This document shows, one piece after another, positions 50,805 through 59,606 of a stretch of 64,000 nt of DNA; the first letter of the stretch is position 1, and every line of letters starts with the position of its first letter. The notes under the pieces were generated by a model. That model was not told where the DNA came from. It did no database searches and saw nothing but the letters and a program-made list of their open reading frames with translations. This stretch comes from JBHPHA01 sp042569905 (lineage in GTDB: Bacteria > Patescibacteriota > Minisyncoccia > Moranbacterales > UBA9337): positions 6,770 to 70,769 of the forward strand of contig JBHPHA010000003.1 of the NCBI GenBank assembly GCA_042569905.1, written 5' to 3'. A program made the translations under genes and the position numbers.

Positions 50805-51353
50805 TTAAGCAACGCTTCTTTTCCCACCAGTGAGGTGCCTAATGCTCAACCCACGATATCTGTGCGAGTCATTAAATCGAGGTGACCGACGGCGTCTCAA
50901 ATCCATTGATAAATTTTCTTTCTGCTTTAAGTAGCTATGAAAGCTAACAGTTTCTCCTCTTAAATCACGTGACATGATATACATCCAAAACTGAACTTCA
51001 TCCTTGAATCGAGAAAAACCCGCAGTTAAACCGCGAATGACTCCCAGCGCATCAAATAGCGACAACCCCTTGAACACGTCTATAGCTAAAGCCATGACCT
51101 CATATTCGAAAACTACTCGAGGTAGGGCATCCGCTCCCATGCTCATACTGTTCAAAGGGCTCTTCCTTGAATAGGAAAGAACATATCGACCTGATTTAAA
51201 AACTTCGCAAATGATAGAAAAGTCCTTTGTCTCCCATTTTTCAGGCTTAACACTAATAGCAAAATATTTCTTTTTGCTATTAAGCTGAGATTTGGACCCA
51301 ACCACGTATCCTTTCAACTCATGTATTGCACTATCAATTTCTTTTTGTGACAT
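50805..51353 (-). CDS. Accessory protein of unknown function (182 aa)
   Basis: A 182-residue soluble protein; I start it at the ATG at 51353 because GGAGGAG lies seven bases upstream and the longer frame reaches into the promoter. The C-terminal 30 residues are very basic (LRRRRSPRFNDSHRYRGLSIRH), which could bind nucleic acid. No domain recognised. Confidence 0.72.
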   Translation of the reverse strand: MSQKEIDSAIHELKGYVVGSKSQLNSKKKYFAISVKPEKWETKDFSIICEVFKSGRYVLSYSRKSPLNSMSMGADALPRVVFEYEVMALAIDVFKGLSLFDALGVIRGLTAGFSRFKDEVQFWMYIMSRDLRGETVSFHSYLKQKENLSMDLRRRRSPRFNDSHRYRGLSIRHLTGGKRSVA

Positions 51354-51407
51354 ACTACTCTCCTCCAGTGATTTATGCTTTTCTAAAACAACTATCTCCA
51401 ACAGTCA

Positions 51408-51436
51408 ATATTATCACATTTCTCATTTTTTGTCAA
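51408..51436 (-). promoter_or_regulatory. Promoter of the gene at 50805
   Basis: TTGACA (51431-51436), 17-nt spacer, TAATAT (51408-51413) on the minus strand. Confidence 0.8.
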
Positions 51437-51441
51437 CTAAA

Positions 51442-51470
51442 AAACCGGCAAACCCATGGTAACCGGTTTT
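51442..51470 (-). terminator. hpf terminator
   Basis: AAACCGG / CCGGTTT-type stem directly upstream of the next module promoter. Confidence 0.75.
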
Positions 51471-51487
51471 CTATTCAAAAATCTACT

Positions 51488-51856
51488 TTAAAATCTTGCA
51501 TCCTTATCAAGAGACATTTTCTTTCTAATTGATCTTGCACCGCGCATAACCTTTGTCCAAACCTTGTCCTTTTTTCTTCTGATTTGAGTTTTCAGTTCAT
51601 CTACTGCAATATCAGCTGAACCTTCAATGCTCTCACTAACTTCTTGCGCACGAAACATATTTCGAGGAGTGTGAACCATTATCTCCACTCGGTAAAACCC
51701 TCTTCTATCTAAATTAATTTCAACATCAATCTTTGTTATTTTCTCAATCATCCTATCAATAACCTCTAACCTTTTCAAGATATAATCCTCCACGAAATCT
51801 CTTCTACTCTGATCCTCAATCTCCTGCCCCTTGTACATAAATCTTGTATTTTCCAT
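51488..51856 (-). CDS. hpf: Ribosome hibernation promoting factor, short form
   Basis: A 122-residue HPF/RaiA-type protein: LKRLEVIDRMIEKITKIDVEIN, the beta strand FYRVEIMVHTPRNMFRAQE, and the helix SADIAVDELKTQIRRKKDK. It binds the 30S subunit in stationary phase and silences ribosomes. It lacks the dimerisation domain of long HPF. The start at 51856 is chosen over 51880 by similarity to the family. A promoter TTGAAG-16-TATAAT lies at 51930-51957. Confidence 0.9.
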   Translation of the reverse strand: MENTRFMYKGQEIEDQSRRDFVEDYILKRLEVIDRMIEKITKIDVEINLDRRGFYRVEIMVHTPRNMFRAQEVSESIEGSADIAVDELKTQIRRKKDKVWTKVMRGARSIRKKMSLDKDARF

Positions 51857-51929
51857 AGCAACTTTTGGGTGATAAAACATGTAAAATTACACATCAATCA
51901 CCTTTAGTAAATTAGAACCTTACAATACT

Positions 51930-51957
51930 ATTATACCACTCAAAAGAACTTCTTCAA
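51930..51957 (-). promoter_or_regulatory. hpf promoter
   Basis: TTGAAG (51952-51957), 16-nt spacer, TATAAT (51930-51935) on the minus strand. Confidence 0.7.
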
Positions 51958-52002
51958 AGACTTTAAAAGCACTGCTAAAATTCATTATCACCAATAAAAA
52001 AA

Positions 52003-52030
52003 GGGGGTAGCGATTTTTCGCTACACACCC
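52003..52030 (-). terminator. Terminator of the gene at 52044
   Basis: GGGTGTGTAGCG / CGCTACCCCC-type stem and T run on the minus strand. Confidence 0.8.
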
Positions 52031-52043
52031 TTATGTTTTTTAT

Positions 52044-52721
52044 TCATGCCCCGACTACATAGAATTTTTTTCTACACAAATCAGCACGCTCTTGATAATC
52101 CCAAAGTTCAACTACTTCTTGAAGGACTTTGAATAAATCCTTAACATCGGAAAATTTTCCTTGATGGAAGATTACCTCTGCCCCGTGAAGAGTTTGAATG
52201 ATCTTCAGTCTACATTCGTTACCCTGAATCCTGAAAGTTCTCATGTACCCCGAAGTACTTACTTCAATAGTGCACTCTCTGAGTTGTTTTTTCAAATATC
52301 CATCCCTAAATTTCAAGAATGTGTCACTTACCACGACATACCTGAAAAAATCACTTCTCAGTTTTTCAATTGCACATTTAATCTCTGTTAAATCAGGATT
52401 CCTCCATCTCAAGCCTTCTCTGCACAACTTATTGTCGGTCCAGATTTCATCAAGGGGAAAGCTAGGCTCTGAAAGCTTCTTCAGACAAATCCTTGGTTGA
52501 AAAACCCATTTCCCAAGAAGAAAATGTATCATTTGGGTGTCTTTTTCGATTTCTCTAACATCACCAGTAGGCACCGCCCTCCTTATTCTAATGATTTCAG
52601 ATGAAATATAAGACACTTCTTCTTCGATATCATAAACTCTGGAAAGTTTTTTAAGCCAAATAAGATAATTCTCGCATTTATTCAAACTAACCAAAACCGA
52701 TTTTCTAAGTAATATCATCAT
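52044..52721 (-). CDS. Accessory protein of unknown function (225 aa)
   Basis: A 225-residue soluble protein: a helical N-terminal half (coiled-coil-like EEEVSYISSEIIRIRRAV) and a C-terminal half with beta strands (RECTIEVSTSGYMRTFRIQG). Start at the ATG at 52721, next to SD GGGAGG; the longest frame is 11 residues longer. Inserted as a single-gene unit between hpf and murB. No family recognised. Confidence 0.72.
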   Translation of the reverse strand: MMILLRKSVLVSLNKCENYLIWLKKLSRVYDIEEEVSYISSEIIRIRRAVPTGDVREIEKDTQMIHFLLGKWVFQPRICLKKLSEPSFPLDEIWTDNKLCREGLRWRNPDLTEIKCAIEKLRSDFFRYVVVSDTFLKFRDGYLKKQLRECTIEVSTSGYMRTFRIQGNECRLKIIQTLHGAEVIFHQGKFSDVKDLFKVLQEVVELWDYQERADLCRKKFYVVGA

Positions 52722-52801
52722 GACCCACCTCCCGCCTCGAGTAAGGATTTTCAATTGTTAACTTGCGAATTTTTATCTTATCACACATCTATTTATCTGT
52801 A

Positions 52802-52829
52802 AAAAAACCACCCCAATTAATTGGGGCAG
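52802..52829 (-). terminator. murB terminator
   Basis: CCCCAATTAATTGGGG perfect palindrome with T run on the minus strand. Confidence 0.85.
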
Positions 52830-52873
52830 ATTTATTGATTAACAAAAAACTCGAAAATCCTTCTTGATTTTTT

Positions 52874-53818
52874 TTAAAATCCGAAATACTGAATTTCCTC
52901 CTTAAGTTGTATGTGAAGCTTGTCCCTAACTTGCTGCTTAATATAAGCGATTAGCATTGCGATATGGTCAGAGGTAGCGCCTCCTGTATTCACAATAAAG
53001 TTTGCATGCTTTTCACTAACCTGAGCTCCGCCAATCTTTTTTCCCTTTAAATCAAGATAATCAATCAGAAATCCAGAAGCAACATTTCCCAATCTTGAAA
53101 TTTTGCCATTTCTTACCATATACTCAGCCAACTTTGGATTTTTCTCCTTAATTTCTTCAAAAGAAATACTATTTTGGAAAACACTTCCAGCATTTGGAAA
53201 TTTTGGATAATTTTTCCCTCTATGTGCCAATGTCTGTTTTACTAAATCTTTGACAATAACTTCTTTTTCTTTTTTTAAGCGAAAGATTACTTTCCAAATC
53301 AAAAGATTTTTCTTCTCCTTGAATATACTATCACGATAAGAAAAATTGCACATTGAGTTATCAAGATAATAGAATTCTTTTTTATCCAAATCGAAAACTT
53401 CAACATTCTCAACCAAATCACTCATAGAAACACCAAAAGCCTCCGCGTTACCGCGTAAAGACCCTCCTATTGTTGCCCTCGGAATTCCGATTGCCCATTC
53501 AAATCCGCTCAAGTTCTGTTTAGTTGAAAAAGTAAACACGCTCACTAAACTTGCCCCAGCACCACACATAATATTATCTTCATCAACCAATGAAATATCT
53601 TGATTATTTATTTTAATCACAAGGCCACGAACGCCCTCAGAATTTACCAAGACATTACTTCCTCCTCCTAGTATTGAAGCTTTTTTATTCTTCTGCTCAG
53701 CCCATTTTATTGCCTCTATCAAGTCATCCTTATTGTTAACTTCAGTAAAAAACTCAGCCGGTCCCCCAACCTTAAAGGTAGTAAATTGATCCAAACGAAC
53801 ACCTTGTTTTATTTTCAT
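52874..53818 (-). CDS. murB: UDP-N-acetylenolpyruvoylglucosamine reductase MurB
   Basis: A 314-residue FAD enzyme that reduces UDP-GlcNAc-enolpyruvate to UDP-MurNAc with NADPH. It has VGGPAEFF, GGGSNVLV and WAIGIPRATIGGSLRGNAEAFG of the FAD domain, and PNAGSVFQNS, whose Ser is the proton donor. It lies 11 bp after murC. No SD. Confidence 0.95.
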   Translation of the reverse strand: MKIKQGVRLDQFTTFKVGGPAEFFTEVNNKDDLIEAIKWAEQKNKKASILGGGSNVLVNSEGVRGLVIKINNQDISLVDEDNIMCGAGASLVSVFTFSTKQNLSGFEWAIGIPRATIGGSLRGNAEAFGVSMSDLVENVEVFDLDKKEFYYLDNSMCNFSYRDSIFKEKKNLLIWKVIFRLKKEKEVIVKDLVKQTLAHRGKNYPKFPNAGSVFQNSISFEEIKEKNPKLAEYMVRNGKISRLGNVASGFLIDYLDLKGKKIGGAQVSEKHANFIVNTGGATSDHIAMLIAYIKQQVRDKLHIQLKEEIQYFGF

Positions 53819-53829
53819 TGTAAAAACTT

Positions 53830-55200
53830 TTACTTTTTATCTATTAATCCATGAGTCACTCTCCAAACATCTCCCGCTCCCATTGAAATAACAACATCAT
53901 TTTCATCAAGCTTATCTTTCAATTTCGCAATAACTTCTTCTACAGTAGCAATGTTTACTGCTTTATTCCTATCATATTTATTAACTAATCTAACTAAGTC
54001 CTCAGAGCTAACGCCTCCAGATTTCTCTCTGCTTCCATAAATATCCAACACTATTAATTGATTTGTATTTTCAAAGCTCTGAGAAAACTCGCTAAGTAGA
54101 GCTTCTGTCCTTGAAAAAGAATGTGGGTGAAAAACAGTAATTATGTTCTTGCCCTCATAAATCTCTCTAACGGTTTTCAGCGTTGTCACAATTGCCTCTG
54201 GATGATGAGCATAATCATCAATCAATATTGCCCCATTTCTTGTTCCAATTCTTTCAAACCTTCGAGATGTACCCTCAAAACTAGACAAGAACTTACCTGC
54301 CAAAAAAGCCTCGAGTCCAATCTCATTGCAAAGTGCAATAGCCGCGGCAGCGTTTAACATATTATGCCTTCCTGGAGACTTAGTCTCAAAAATACCTAAA
54401 GCTTCCTCCTTGTAAATAATCTCAAAAATCTTCAACTTTTTACCTTTTTTAATGACAATTCTATAATCGCTATCATCAGTAAATCCATAACTAGCTTTTT
54501 TGCAATTTGCATTTTTTACAACTTCAATCACATCCCTACTATCATTACAATAAACCAAAAATCCAGCACTTGGTATTTTTTTCACAAAATCAACAAAGGC
54601 TTTCTTATAATCGTCGAAAGTTTTATAAAAGTCAGGGTGATCATAATCAACACTAGTCAATATCACTGCCCAAGGATTATAGTATTTTAATTTATTTTGA
54701 TATTCATCTGCCTCTATTACAAAATAATCTCCCTTCCCGAAAATACTATTTTTATCCCATTCAATTACTTTACTCCCCACAATTGCACTAGGAGCCGCAC
54801 CAATTTTTTTCATCATAGTAGCAAGCATCGCTGTGGTTGTGGTTTTCCCATGAGTACCTGAAACTGCAATCCCCTTTTTACTATTGAATAATTCCGCTAA
54901 AGCTTCTGGGTAACTCAACACCCTTAAATCACCTGCTCTTGCTTCGACTAATTCTAGGTTATCTTCTTGAATCGAAGTTGAATGCACGATTAAGTCAAAA
55001 TCCTCTGAAATATGCTCTTTTTCATATTTATCAAAAGTCTCAATATCATTAGAAATCAACATTTCTTTGTAGAAGTGGTCCCCCTCATCAGAGCCAAAAA
55101 CATCCATTCCCATACTTCTATACATCAAAGCTAGTGCGGAAGTTCCACTCCCCTCAATTCCTATTATATATATCTTCTTGTAGTTCAATTTTTCAGTCAT
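53830..55200 (-). CDS. murC: UDP-N-acetylmuramate--L-alanine ligase MurC
   Basis: A 456-residue Mur ligase that adds L-Ala to UDP-MurNAc. The N-terminal domain has YIIGIEGSGTSALALMYRSMG (family GIxGxGMS, here GIEGSGTS), the ATP loop is SGTHGKTTTTAM, and IDDYAHHPEAI and FHPHSFSRTEAL are MurC motifs. It starts 18 bp after murG and is first substrate step of the stem peptide. No SD. Confidence 0.95.
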   Translation of the reverse strand: MTEKLNYKKIYIIGIEGSGTSALALMYRSMGMDVFGSDEGDHFYKEMLISNDIETFDKYEKEHISEDFDLIVHSTSIQEDNLELVEARAGDLRVLSYPEALAELFNSKKGIAVSGTHGKTTTTAMLATMMKKIGAAPSAIVGSKVIEWDKNSIFGKGDYFVIEADEYQNKLKYYNPWAVILTSVDYDHPDFYKTFDDYKKAFVDFVKKIPSAGFLVYCNDSRDVIEVVKNANCKKASYGFTDDSDYRIVIKKGKKLKIFEIIYKEEALGIFETKSPGRHNMLNAAAAIALCNEIGLEAFLAGKFLSSFEGTSRRFERIGTRNGAILIDDYAHHPEAIVTTLKTVREIYEGKNIITVFHPHSFSRTEALLSEFSQSFENTNQLIVLDIYGSREKSGGVSSEDLVRLVNKYDRNKAVNIATVEEVIAKLKDKLDENDVVISMGAGDVWRVTHGLIDKK

Positions 55201-55217
55201 ATTTAAACACTGTCTAC

Positions 55218-56324
55218 TTATTTTATTAGATCAACTATTCCATCCACAATCTGACTTGTTGCCTCTGGATTATAAAAAGGTTTAATATTCTCAGCTAAGT
55301 TCTCCCTAAAATCTTGCTCATCCAGAATCTTTTGTACTTTTTGCATCAATATGTGCTCTCCAAGATTTGACTCTTCTAGCACAATAGCTCCTCCAACTTC
55401 AGCCAATGCAAATGCATTCATACTCTGATGATTATTCGCAGCGCTAGCTAGGGGTATTAATATTGCTGGCTTACTATTAGCTGCAATTTCACTAATAGAG
55501 TTAGCACCTGCCCTACTGATTACCAAGGTAGCTACCGCTAGAGAATCACTCATATCTTCGGAGCTTAGGAAATCAATTGGATAGTATCCTCCTCTTCCAG
55601 CCTTCACACCCTCTACCGCAGCAGTCCTGATAACATTCTCATAATTAACTTCTCCAGTTTGATGAATGACTTGAGCATATTTCAATAATTCAGGTAAAAT
55701 TTTAATAACAGCCTTATTGACGTTTTCAGAGCCCAAGCTTCCACCTAGCACTAAGATAACTGGCCTTGACTCAGCAAGTCCTAATTTCTGAATCACTCTT
55801 CCTGCATCACCTGAAACAATTTGCTTTCGAATTGGATTTCCTGACAAAAGAGTCTTACTTGAATCAAAATATCTTCTTGATCTTGGATAAGATATTGCCA
55901 CTCTATTTGAAAATTTACCAATAATCCTATTTGCCAAACCTGGAATAGAATCAGATTCATGAGTAAGAATTGGAATTCTGTAAACCCAAGCAGCAAAGAC
56001 TACTGGAAAAGAAGCGTACCCTCCCTTAGAAAATACTACATCAGGCATATAAACCAATAAGAGAACTAACGACTGAATAATTCCAATTGGAACTTTGAAA
56101 AAATCCGTAAAATTACCTGGAGAAAAATATCTTCTCATTTTCCCTGCCAAAATCTTTTTTGACTTTATACTCTCTTCATCCATCGCTCTTTTTTCCATTT
56201 CTCCATTAGGTCCGATGAACAAAAATTCCACATCACTTCCGTATCTATTCTTTATCTCCCTAGATACTGCAACCAATGGATAGATGTGTCCACCAGTTCC
56301 ACCACCCGTTAAAACAATTCGCAT
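55218..56324 (-). CDS. murG: UDP-GlcNAc:lipid I GlcNAc transferase MurG
   Basis: A 368-residue GT28 enzyme converting lipid I to lipid II at the inner membrane. It has the N-terminal GGTGGHIYPLVAVSREI, HESDSIPGLANR and the C-terminal donor site SRAGANSISEIAANSKPAILIPL. It lies between ftsW and murC. No SD. Confidence 0.95.
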   Translation of the reverse strand: MRIVLTGGGTGGHIYPLVAVSREIKNRYGSDVEFLFIGPNGEMEKRAMDEESIKSKKILAGKMRRYFSPGNFTDFFKVPIGIIQSLVLLLVYMPDVVFSKGGYASFPVVFAAWVYRIPILTHESDSIPGLANRIIGKFSNRVAISYPRSRRYFDSSKTLLSGNPIRKQIVSGDAGRVIQKLGLAESRPVILVLGGSLGSENVNKAVIKILPELLKYAQVIHQTGEVNYENVIRTAAVEGVKAGRGGYYPIDFLSSEDMSDSLAVATLVISRAGANSISEIAANSKPAILIPLASAANNHQSMNAFALAEVGGAIVLEESNLGEHILMQKVQKILDEQDFRENLAENIKPFYNPEATSQIVDGIVDLIK

Positions 56325-56399
56325 ATTTTTAATTTTTATTTATTTTTTATTACCTTATCTATATTATTCTATTTTTTTGACAAATAATCAAGAAAAAAC

Positions 56400-57506
56400 T
56401 TAATTCATCTTACTTCTCTTGGAGATATTTAATAAAATACCTACCGCCATCATCAGGAAAACAAGCGAAGTACCTCCATAGCTAATAAACGGCAAAGGTA
56501 TTCCGGTTAACGGTATCAAAGATGTTATTGCGGTTATATTTATAAACGCTTGAAAAACTATCCAAGAAACTATCCCAACGGCCACCAATCTCCCAAATTC
56601 ATCACTCGCGTTTTTGGCAATCTTTAACCCTCTTGCTGCAAAAAATATGAAAGCGCAAAGAATTATCAAAGCTCCAATCAATCCCAGCTCCTCACATACC
56701 ACCGCAAATATTGAATCCCCCATTGGTTCTGGAAGATAGTTAAGCTTCTGTCTACTGTGACCAAAGCCTAGGCCAAAAAAACCACCAGAACCAATCGCAA
56801 GTAATGCCTGATTAACTTGATAGCCAATTCCCTGCGGATCTAGCTCGGGATTCAAGAAAACCTTAAACCTATTCATACGATAAGGAGCCATTTTAATCAG
56901 CACAGCCAATCCAGCTATTCCACTCAAAAAGATTGCAAATATGTGTGAAATCTTAGCACCAGAAGTGAAATAGATTGCAATAGCAATGAATATAATTGCA
57001 CCTAACGTTCCCGTATCTGGCTGCTTTAATATTAAAAAACCCATGATACCCAAAATAGCTAGAAAAGGAACCAGCCCTTCGTAAATATCCTTAATTTTCT
57101 TCTTCCCCTTACTTTCCAACCACGCTGCTAAATAAAGAATTATGGATAGCTTTGCCATTTCAGATGGTTGAAAAGAAATAAACCCCAAATCAATCCATCT
57201 ACTAGCACCATAAACGCTCGAACCAATACCTGGAACAAAAACTAACATCAAAAAAACCAAAGTAATAAAGAAAAAAATCACTGAAACTTTTTTCCAAAAA
57301 TGATAATCGATTTTCTGAAAAATATACAGAAATAAAAGTCCCGGCAAAAAACCAGAAAATATCTGCTTTTTAACCAAAAAATACGGGTCATTAAAGTGAG
57401 TCTTTGCATATAAAACACTTGCGCTTCCAATCATAATAACGCCAAAAAGAGCCAGTCCAAAGGCTGTAAAAAATAATGGCTTATCAAAATATTTTTCCTT
57501 TTTCAT
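56400..57506 (-). CDS. ftsW: FtsW/RodA-type SEDS glycan polymerase
   Basis: A 368-residue membrane protein with about ten helices. KISHIFAIFL, QPDTGTLGAIIF and PLTGIPLPFISYGGTSLVF are SEDS signatures, the last typical of FtsW. SEDS proteins polymerise lipid II into glycan strands. It sits with murG, murC and murB, which supports FtsW over RodA. No SD. Confidence 0.93.
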   Translation of the reverse strand: MKKEKYFDKPLFFTAFGLALFGVIMIGSASVLYAKTHFNDPYFLVKKQIFSGFLPGLLFLYIFQKIDYHFWKKVSVIFFFITLVFLMLVFVPGIGSSVYGASRWIDLGFISFQPSEMAKLSIILYLAAWLESKGKKKIKDIYEGLVPFLAILGIMGFLILKQPDTGTLGAIIFIAIAIYFTSGAKISHIFAIFLSGIAGLAVLIKMAPYRMNRFKVFLNPELDPQGIGYQVNQALLAIGSGGFFGLGFGHSRQKLNYLPEPMGDSIFAVVCEELGLIGALIILCAFIFFAARGLKIAKNASDEFGRLVAVGIVSWIVFQAFINITAITSLIPLTGIPLPFISYGGTSLVFLMMAVGILLNISKRSKMN

Positions 57507-57514
57507 ATTCTATT

Positions 57515-58162
57515 CTATTTTGTATTTTCTTTCCTCCACTTTTCAATTTCTTGATGGTTTCCAGAAAGAAGCACTCCTGGAACTTTCCAGTCATTGAATT
57601 TCTCTGGTTTAGTATACTGAGGATACTCTAATCCAATCTCACTATGACTCTCCTCACTCAACGACTCAGGATTCCCCAATACTCCAGGGATATGCCTTGA
57701 AATTGAATCAACCAAAATCATCGCTGGAAGCTCCCCTCCAGTTAGGACATAATTCCCGATTGAAATCTCTTCATCAGCAATATTTTCGATTACTCTTTCA
57801 TCTATTCCCTCATAGCGACCACAAATAAAAATAATATCGTCATATTCAGTAAACTTCTTAGAATCACTTTGTGTGTATGTTTGCCCCTTAGCCGCAAATA
57901 ATATGACTCTAATTTTTTTATCTTTACCAATCTTTTTCTTAATATCTTCCACAGCCCTATATAATGGCTCAACTTTCATCACCATTCCTGCTCCACCGCC
58001 ATATGGAGTATCATCAACTGTCCTATGCTTATCTTCTGTGTAATCTCTCAAATTATACACATTGACATTAATTAACCCTTTTTCTTTAGCTTTTCCAATA
58101 ATCGACTCAGAAAAATATGAATCGAATATATCTGGAAATATTGAAATTATATGAAAATTCAT
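57515..58162 (-). CDS. trmD: tRNA (guanine-N1)-methyltransferase TrmD
   Basis: A 215-residue SPOUT enzyme that methylates G37 of tRNAs. It has HIISIFPDIFDSYF, DYTEDKHRTVDDTPYGGGAGMVM, ICGRYEGIDERV and the knot segment SIGNYVLTGGELPAMI. Usual length is 230-250, so slightly short. It lies eight bp upstream of ftsW. Confidence 0.95.
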   Translation of the reverse strand: MNFHIISIFPDIFDSYFSESIIGKAKEKGLINVNVYNLRDYTEDKHRTVDDTPYGGGAGMVMKVEPLYRAVEDIKKKIGKDKKIRVILFAAKGQTYTQSDSKKFTEYDDIIFICGRYEGIDERVIENIADEEISIGNYVLTGGELPAMILVDSISRHIPGVLGNPESLSEESHSEIGLEYPQYTKPEKFNDWKVPGVLLSGNHQEIEKWRKENTK

Positions 58163-58224
58163 TTTTTTAAAACTTATTCATTATATAAATAATATTAACA
58201 TTTTTATGAAAAATAATAAACAAA

Positions 58225-58258
58225 AAAACCAATGACTTCATTTGAAATCATTGGTTTT
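58225..58258 (-). terminator. Terminator of the gene at 58276
   Basis: AAAACCAATGA / TCATTGGTTTT perfect stem with T run on the minus strand. Confidence 0.88.
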
Positions 58259-58275
58259 TAGAAGTAATCTTTCTT

Positions 58276-59166
58276 CTATCTTGACGACCCTGTTCGAATA
58301 TTCTCCATTAAATTTAATATATTAGCCATAATCCATATCATCAGAGTGTCCCCAGTAAGGAACGTGTAGTAATTTGAATGTCCCTCGTCTCCATGATAGT
58401 CACAAGAAACGAAACTTATGAACAATAAAAAAACTACAGAACATATGCCTACGAAACCACCTACTTCCATTTCTTCCTCATAACAAATCACGTAACCAAC
58501 AAAAGCAGAGCATGTACTGAATATTAGTATGGTCCAAAGAAAACCGCCCGGAGTTGCCATCAAAGAACCAGAAAAATAGACAAGTAACGCACCTGTTAGC
58601 AGAGCAATTGCTATCCTAAAGTTAGGACTAAGTTCAATTGATCTTTTAGATAGTTCATTAGTAAGTTTCGATATCACTTTATTCACCACTGTCAATTTAA
58701 ACTCTGAAGTAGGCGCAGTTGCTAAAATAATAAAAAAGATAATTCCGATAATCAATGGTATCACATATCTAAACATAAACGCTCTGATAGCCATGTCGAA
58801 ATCCTGGTACCCATTAACTCTTTCTATTATCATTTGCTCTTGTCCGGGATAGAACTTCTTTCTCTCCTTGTCATAATAAACAGGAATCACTTTTTTAATA
58901 TCAATTCTTGTAATATTACTACCCAGATAATCCATTCTAGATTCACTAGACGCAACAACGTCTATAGGACTCGTGAGGTCTCCCATCACCATCTTTATGG
59001 CTGTTTCACCACTAACTAATCCAGTAGGAAACTCGACTCTGTCGATTAGCTCCTTTTTATAAGATACGATTTCCTTCCCTTGCTACTCTACTAGAATCTC
59101 TGCAACACTATTGCCACAAAAAATAAAGAAAAGCATCATAGCCAAAGCCCAAGATAACGTTTTCAT
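58276..59166 (-). pseudogene. Accessory membrane protein interrupted by an in-frame TAG (family A, broken copy)
   Basis: A full gene begins at the ATG at 59166 (SD GAGGAGG) with a signal peptide (MKTLSWALAMMLFFIFCGNSVA). Codon 28 is TAG (59083-59085). The same frame then continues unbroken to 58276, giving 296 codons before the stop. The part after the TAG aligns with the intact paralogue at 49793, including residues between the TAG and the internal ATG at 58992, so the stop interrupts real coding sequence. The mature protein would have an outer domain and about five helices. A base error, a true nonsense mutation or readthrough would explain it. Confidence 0.8.
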
Positions 59167-59239
59167 ACTAATCCTCCTCTTGTTTGGGATTTAAAAAAAT
59201 ATTTTTAAAATAACGAAAGTATTTTTAATACTTTAAAGA

Positions 59240-59268
59240 ATATTAGCACAAACTACAGATAAAGTCAA
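59240..59268 (-). promoter_or_regulatory. Promoter of the broken membrane-protein gene
   Basis: TTGACT (59263-59268), 17-nt spacer, TAATAT (59240-59245) on the minus strand. Confidence 0.8.
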
Positions 59269-59283
59269 ACTCTATTTGAATCC

Positions 59284-59523
59284 TTATTCCTTTGGAACTG
59301 GGTCATATCCCCCATCGTTCCAAGGGTGACATCTTACAATCCTTTTCAGTCCAATCCAGCTTCCTTTCAAAACCCCAAACTTCTCAATGGACTGATACGT
59401 ATACTCGGAACAAGTTGGGTGAAATCTACAAAAACGCTCAGAAAAAAGGAAGCTAAATATCCCTTGATCCAAAGAAAAAACTCTTTGATAGATTCTTATT
59501 AAAAATAATATTATTTTTTTCAT
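59284..59523 (-). CDS. yidD: Membrane protein insertion efficiency factor YidD
   Basis: A 79-residue protein with the family core RFHPTCSEYTYQSIEKFGVLKGSWIGLKRIVRCHPWNDGGYDPVP and an amphipathic N-terminal helix. YidD assists YidC-dependent insertion of inner-membrane proteins. yidC, rnpA and rpmH, its usual neighbours, are not in the window. No SD. Confidence 0.95.
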   Translation of the reverse strand: MKKIILFLIRIYQRVFSLDQGIFSFLFSERFCRFHPTCSEYTYQSIEKFGVLKGSWIGLKRIVRCHPWNDGGYDPVPKE

Positions 59524-59569
59524 TTCAATAATCTCAAAATTTACTTCTTCTCTTTACATTAGCAATAAA

Positions 59570-59601
59570 AAAACCGCCTTGCAATCATGCAAAGCAGTTT
59601 C
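59570..59601 (-). terminator. Terminator of the PEP-synthase-like gene
   Basis: AACTGCTTTGCA / TGCAAGGCGGTT stem with T run on the minus strand. Confidence 0.85.
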
Positions 59602-59606
59602 TATTT

